Assembly: GCA_030615745.1 (NCBI GenBank)
Contig: JAUWYR010000047.1
Span: forward strand, 1-19,782
Reading direction: 5' to 3'
From: Candidatus Zixiibacteriota bacterium
Lineage (GTDB): Bacteria; Zixibacteria; MSB-5A5; SM23-73-2
Length of the DNA stretch: 19,782 nucleotides
Shown: one piece after another, positions 16,098 to 19,782 of the stretch
How positions within the stretch are numbered: position 1 is the first letter of the stretch
Layout of the letters: every line of letters begins with the position of its first letter
Program-made: the position numbers and the translations under genes
The notes under the pieces: generated by a model
The model's database searches: none
What the model saw: the letters and a program-made list of their open reading frames with translations, nothing else
What the model was told of the DNA's origin: nothing

Positions 16098-17552
16098 TTA
16101 TTCGATAATTTTGAATTCCACTCTCCTGTTTTTCGCGCGTCCCTCAGGAGTAGCATTATCAGCAATGGGTTGCTTAGAACCATAGCCCTCAGCCGTTAAC
16201 CTATCAGGAGCAATCCCCTTCTCTATTATTAGATAATCTCTAACAGCCTCAGCCCGTCGCTTCGAGAGAGGATCGTTTATAGCATCCGTTCCTGTATTAT
16301 CACAGTAACCTGCTATCTCCACTCTTATTTCTGGGTGGTCCATAAGGATAGCGTAGACTTCGTTTAATTTTTGCATTGTGGCATCATCCAGAATAGCCTC
16401 ATTTAAACCAAAGTTGACCTGAAGTTTAATTTCCTCAAGTGCCTTAACAAGTGCACATCCAGAAGTATCTACCTCCATACCCCTGGGAGTCTCAGGACAC
16501 CTGTCCAGACCATCGCAAACTCTATCTCCATCCGAATCTATTGGACATCCATCCTCATCCACCTTGCAACCCTTAGGAGTATCAGGGCATTTGTCCTCAT
16601 CATCATAAACACCATCACCATCGGTGTCTGGGCAACCTCTGGAGTTAACCCTCACTCCTGCTGGAGTATCCGGACACCTGTCCAGACCATCGCAGACCCC
16701 ATCCTTATCCGAATCGATTGGACATCCATTTATATCAACTTTGCACCCTCTTGGTGTGTTGGGACATTGGTCCAGCCCATCGCAGACTCCATCTCCATCC
16801 GAATCTATTGGACATCCTCTCTCATCGACCAAGCATCCCAGCGGAGTATCAGGACATTCATCGAGTTTATCAGGGACGCCATCACCATCCGAATCTTTGG
16901 ACACTGGATAATAAAGAGTAATCCCGGCAAAGCCCTCTACTAAGCCTTCTGGTAGTCCTAAGGTATCTTTTAGGTCCTCATCCATCTGGCTGAATACTGT
17001 GGAAAGATAGTGAAATCTTCCACCAGCCCCGATTGAGAAATAGTCGTTAACCATATACTCAAATCCTGCGCCAACCATAAAGGTCAGTTGCTGGTCCCTC
17101 AATCTGAGACGTTTCCCCTTGAGATCGTAGATATGAACATTTTTGTTATTCTCATCCTGAACATACCAAGAATAGATTCCAGTTCCTAAATTAAGGTAGG
17201 GATTGAACTTGCCTTCAGGCATAAAATAAATCCAGGTGCCCAGCTCAGCTAAAAAATTATGCTGTTCATCAGCAGCAGAGTGAGCTTCTGCCCACCATTT
17301 CTCATCGTAATTCCTCGGAACCGCTCCATAAGTCCCGATAAGCCCTATCATGATGTTTTTGTGAAGTCCGAACTTCACCTCCGCATTGCCAAAAGGACCT
17401 ATTTTCCAAACATCTTTATCCGCCATCATGTGTTTGCCAAATCCACCCCTTACTCCAAACCCCACCTTGTTATACATTCCTGCTGGCAGAGCAACCTGGG
17501 TAGAAAATAAAAATAAGGAAACCACCAATGCACTTGCCCACAGTTTCCGCAT
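16098..17552 (-). CDS. OmpA-family outer-membrane protein with TSP3 repeats
   Basis: This 484-residue envelope protein joins the outer membrane to peptidoglycan. It has a signal peptide (1-24, cut near ALPA-G), a probable beta-barrel (25 to about 215), five calcium-binding thrombospondin type 3 repeats (220-366, units of 28-30 residues starting DSDGDG), and an OmpA C-terminal peptidoglycan-binding domain (378-484, with GYCDNTG at 415-421 and NRRVEF at 475-480). The repeats carry 16 cysteines, probably disulfide-bonded in the periplasm. The start is the ATG at 17552, with GGAGGT 6 bases upstream; an in-frame ATG at 17600 would spoil the signal peptide and lacks an SD. It has its own promoter and terminator. 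Confidence 0.95.
   Translation of the reverse strand: MRKLWASALVVSLFLFSTQVALPAGMYNKVGFGVRGGFGKHMMADKDVWKIGPFGNAEVKFGLHKNIMIGLIGTYGAVPRNYDEKWWAEAHSAADEQHNFLAELGTWIYFMPEGKFNPYLNLGTGIYSWYVQDENNKNVHIYDLKGKRLRLRDQQLTFMVGAGFEYMVNDYFSIGAGGRFHYLSTVFSQMDEDLKDTLGLPEGLVEGFAGITLYYPVSKDSDGDGVPDKLDECPDTPLGCLVDERGCPIDSDGDGVCDGLDQCPNTPRGCKVDINGCPIDSDKDGVCDGLDRCPDTPAGVRVNSRGCPDTDGDGVYDDEDKCPDTPKGCKVDEDGCPIDSDGDRVCDGLDRCPETPRGMEVDTSGCALVKALEEIKLQVNFGLNEAILDDATMQKLNEVYAILMDHPEIRVEIAGYCDNTGTDAINDPLSKRRAEAVRDYLIIEKGIAPDRLTAEGYGSKQPIADNATPEGRAKNRRVEFKIIE
16454..16895 (-). repeat. Five in-frame TSP3 repeat units
   Basis: Units of about 84-90 bases encode DSDGDGVxDGLDxCPxTPxG and then xVDxxGCPI. Units 2 and 3 are the most alike, and the fourth has DTDGDGVYDDEDKCP. 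The third unit lacks the final isoleucine and the fifth ends in GCA. They are coding repeats within the OmpA gene. Confidence 0.9.
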
Positions 17553-17673
17553 AGATGCACCTCCTTTAAAGGTTTTAATTTTTATTTTTTTACTCTCCAC
17601 TGAAAAAACCCAGCCATCCTCTGTTTTTTAAACCAAAAACCAAAAGCGCGGTGTTTTTAAAATTCGTTTTGCT

Positions 17674-17701
17674 AATATATAACATTAAAATAACTTGTCA
17701 A
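17674..17701 (-). promoter_or_regulatory. Sigma70-type promoter of the OmpA gene
   Basis: On the minus strand a perfect TTGACA (17701-17696) is followed after 16 bases by TATATT (17679-17674). Transcription would start near 17667, giving a 5' leader of about 115 bases before the ATG at 17552. It is the best promoter match in the window. Confidence 0.7.
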
Positions 17702-18109
17702 TAAAAAATTTAAATTTCTTTTTATTTTTTAGATTTAAAAATCCTTTGAGTATTTTAGACTATCTTGTCTCCTTCTAACAAAAAACTTGAGGCGAACTAA
17801 CTATTGCCATTCCAATTAAATAATGCAAATTGTTCAGTAGAGGAGGGGCTCGTTGAGCTTGGCGAACCCCCCAACCACCAACGGGAGACCACGAGGGTCT
17901 CCCCTACGTATTAGGTTTATTTTGTTGGATAAACACTATTATTTCTCCCCGAAAAAAGAACACTTTTTTTTATTATCGTATCTGTTTTTTATCCCTTTAG
18001 TTATTTTTCATATGAATGCTTCGCATAAGAATTTTAACTTGCTTTATCCTTTGGTAGAGATTAAATTTCAAAAAATTGCTTTTTATTTTAAACAAAAAAA
18101 TTAAACACT
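17702..18109. other. Intergenic region between OmpA and ribD-like genes with two GC-rich hairpins
   Basis: No gene is supported. AT-rich DNA surrounds a GC-rich island at 17840-17910. It holds an imperfect GGGG...CCCC stem (about 17845-17870) and a perfect 8-bp stem GGGAGACC / GGTCTCCC at 17883-17903. A weaker ATGC-TTC-GCAT hairpin lies at 18016-18026. The island differs in composition from its surroundings and looks like inserted repeat DNA. I found no convincing promoter for the gene at 18110. Confidence 0.5.
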
Positions 18110-18814
18110 TTGGTGAAAAAAAATTTAACCAAAACCCAATTCCCTTTTGTCACTCTGAAATACGCTCAAACACTCGATGGCAAAATAGCCACCCAAAAAG
18201 GTGATTCGAAATGGATCTCAAATAAAAAATCTTTAGTCTTTGCACATAAATTACGAAGCCAAAATCAATCGATATTAGTTGGTATAGGAACTATAAGAGA
18301 AGACGACCCCCAACTGACCACAAGATTAGTCAAGGGAAAAAATCCTGTAAGAATTATCTTGGATTCAAAGCTATCAATTCGTTTAAGCTCAAAAGTTTTA
18401 AAAAAAAACCCGGAGAGAACAATTATTGCAACAACTAACTTGGCATCTGAAAAAAAAATAAAAAAATTAGTAAATTTAGGAGCAAAAGTTTTGGTGGTAA
18501 AAAAGAAAAATAAAAGAGTTGATCTTTGTGATTTATTAAAAAAATTAAAAAAACAAAAAATCGATTCGGTTTTAGTAGAAGGGGGAGCTGGTGTAATCAC
18601 CTCATTTTTAAAGGAGAGGCTTTTTTCAAGGATTGTAATTATAATAGCTCCAAAGATTTTTGGGAAAGGAAAAAATAGCGTAGACGAGTCCAGAATAAAA
18701 AGGTCTTTTAAAGCTTTTTTGTTCTCATCTAAAAAGATATACAAGCTCGGAAATGATTTGGTCTTCGATGGAATTTTAGCAAATGCGAAGCATTCTTCGA
18801 AAACAAAAAATTAA
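18110..18814 (+). CDS. RibD C-terminal-domain reductase, stand-alone
   Basis: The protein belongs to the NADPH-dependent pyrimidine reductase family of riboflavin synthesis (the RibD reductase domain, or the archaeal-type diaminopyrimidine reductase). The 234 residues cover the reductase domain only; the zinc deaminase domain of bacterial RibD is absent. Family motifs are KYAQTLDGKIAT (17-28), SKWISN (33-38), LVGIGTIREDDPQLTTR (56-72), NPVRIILDS (78-86) and VEGGAGVITSFLK (155-167). The start is TTG (18110) or the GTG right after it; neither has an SD. The gene is very A-rich, more so than its neighbours. It ends 5 bases from the convergent phosphatase gene. Whether it serves riboflavin or another pathway is unclear. 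Confidence 0.85.
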   Translation: MVKKNLTKTQFPFVTLKYAQTLDGKIATQKGDSKWISNKKSLVFAHKLRSQNQSILVGIGTIREDDPQLTTRLVKGKNPVRIILDSKLSIRLSSKVLKKNPERTIIATTNLASEKKIKKLVNLGAKVLVVKKKNKRVDLCDLLKKLKKQKIDSVLVEGGAGVITSFLKERLFSRIVIIIAPKIFGKGKNSVDESRIKRSFKAFLFSSKKIYKLGNDLVFDGILANAKHSSKTKN

Positions 18815-18819
18815 TTCTT

Positions 18820-19626
18820 TTAGAACTTTCCTAATTTTAAAACCTCTAACATCTGAGAGTGGATTTTTCCGTTGGATGCTAATATCTCTTTTTTGTATAT
18901 AGAATATTTGCCACCTTTAAAATCTGTAACTTTTCCACCTGCTTCTTTAACTAATAAAGATCCAGCTGCTGTATCCCAGGGTGAGAGTTTAAGTTCCCAG
19001 AATCCATCGAACCTGCCCATAGCCAAATAACACAAATCCAATGCAGCAGAACCAGCTCTCCTTATTGCCTGAGCTTTTTTTGCAAAATTAGCGAAGTGGT
19101 CGAGATTATCCACATCTGTTTCCCTTATATCATAGGGGAATCCAGTGGCAAGGAGGCTTTTGGAAAGTTTGTTTGTCTTTGAAACGGAAATTCTTTTTCG
19201 CTTTAAAAATGCACCTTTGCCTTTCTCAGCCACAAAAAGCTCATTAAGTAAAGGGTTATAGATTACCCCTAAGATAATTTCGTTATTTTTCTCCAATGCG
19301 ATGGAGACACAATAAGAGGGAAAATCATGAAAATAATTTGTGGTTCCATCCAAAGGATCGATTACCCATTTATATTCGGATTCTTTTTTCTCAGGTTCAC
19401 TCTCCTCGGTCAATATACCAAAATCAGGGAATTTTTTTTTTATTATCTCCAATATAGCCCTTTCTGAATAAAAATCGACCTCGGTGACCAAATTCACCCT
19501 CCCTTTATACCCAACTTTTTTAACCTTACCCCTGTTTTTCAGAAGAATCTCCCCACCTTTTAAAGCAGCTAAAATTGCTGTTTTTGCGTATGCATCAAGA
19601 GATTTGAACTCTTTATCTTTTTTCAT
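18820..19626 (-). CDS. Inositol monophosphatase family protein (SuhB-like)
   Basis: This Mg2+-dependent sugar-phosphate phosphatase has 268 residues, the usual family length. Its metal-binding motifs are intact: EE at 74-75 (GILTEES), WVIDPLDGTTNYFHDFP at 87-103 (D90, D93) and SPWDTAAGSLLVKEAGG at 215-231 (D218). The substrate could be inositol-1-phosphate, fructose-1,6-bisphosphate or another sugar phosphate; SuhB-like members also act on ribosome biogenesis. The ATG has no SD. A possible promoter would start transcription only a few bases before it. It converges on the RibD-like gene with 5 bases between the stops and no terminator visible there. Confidence 0.93.
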   Translation of the reverse strand: MKKDKEFKSLDAYAKTAILAALKGGEILLKNRGKVKKVGYKGRVNLVTEVDFYSERAILEIIKKKFPDFGILTEESEPEKKESEYKWVIDPLDGTTNYFHDFPSYCVSIALEKNNEIILGVIYNPLLNELFVAEKGKGAFLKRKRISVSKTNKLSKSLLATGFPYDIRETDVDNLDHFANFAKKAQAIRRAGSAALDLCYLAMGRFDGFWELKLSPWDTAAGSLLVKEAGGKVTDFKGGKYSIYKKEILASNGKIHSQMLEVLKLGKF

Positions 19627-19634
19627 CTTTTTTG

Positions 19635-19664
19635 AATATAAAATTTTGGAGAGTACAGGTACAA
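19635..19664 (-). promoter_or_regulatory. Candidate promoter giving a nearly leaderless phosphatase mRNA
   Basis: On the minus strand TTGTAC (19664-19659) and TATATT (19640-19635) are 18 bases apart. Transcription would start about 1-2 bases before the ATG at 19626, which fits the lack of an SD. The -35 is weak and lies at the edge of a hairpin. Confidence 0.3.
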
Positions 19665-19678
19665 GGTATCCACCTTGT
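19661..19678. repeat. Hairpin upstream of the phosphatase gene
   Basis: ACAAGGT and ACCTTGT form a perfect 7-bp stem around ATCC. It is the same size and build as other intergenic hairpins in the window. It overlaps the candidate -35 box of the phosphatase gene. Confidence 0.65.
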
Positions 19679-19782
19679 GAGGTTAATTTATTTGAGTGAG
19701 GAGGAGTTTAAGTTTTTAAAGTTTTTGAGATTAGAGTTTTTAAAGAGAACGGGTAAACTTTTTGTAGAACTGCCCGGAATCT

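Noticed and set aside
17853-18104. Plus-strand frame of 83 codons before the RibD-like gene
   Set aside because: It starts inside a GC-rich hairpin repeat, has no SD and runs through low-complexity AT-rich DNA.

Overview
The window is AT-rich bacterial chromosome, mostly housekeeping genes on the minus strand. An OmpA-type outer-membrane protein with a signal peptide, a beta-barrel-like N-terminus and TSP3 repeats points to a two-membrane (Gram-negative) organism. The tRNA does not encode its 3' CCA. SecA carries lineage-type insertions, and the SRP RNA is the long form with an Alu domain. I infer an uncultured candidate phylum near the FCB/WOR-3/Zixibacteria-like lineages; this placement is tentative.

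Layout. 1-448: hairpin-rich intergenic DNA ending in the secA terminator. 449-3586: secA. 3600-4796: an orphan DUF5677-like gene bracketed by a 37-bp palindromic repeat, followed by a dense tract of unrelated hairpins. 4797-11215 (minus strand): the conserved block large SRP RNA - dnaX - ybaB - recR, interrupted between ybaB and recR by a 1109-residue KAP-family P-loop NTPase with two membrane segments. 11277-11768: an S23-type four-helix-bundle protein and tRNA-Ala(CGC). 11860-14796: rtcA (RNA 3'-phosphate cyclase), overlapping an upstream phosphoribosyltransferase gene by ATGA, preceded by a site-2 protease with CBS domains. 14797-15963: little-annotated DNA with a small ORF behind a strong, possibly sequestered Shine-Dalgarno (SD) site, and a membrane/coiled-coil gene that appears split by a frameshift. 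16098-17552: OmpA/TSP3 protein with a good promoter and a shared bidirectional terminator. 18110-19626: a stand-alone RibD C-terminal reductase converging with an inositol-monophosphatase-family gene.

Functional themes are DNA replication and recombination (dnaX, ybaB, recR), protein export (secA, SRP RNA), RNA metabolism (rtcA, tRNA) and envelope function (OmpA, S2P). The two most notable signals are the KAP NTPase set tightly inside the dnaX-ybaB-recR operon, and a population of short, near-perfect hairpins with different arms but similar build that fills almost every intergenic gap. No CRISPR array, transposase or integrase was seen.
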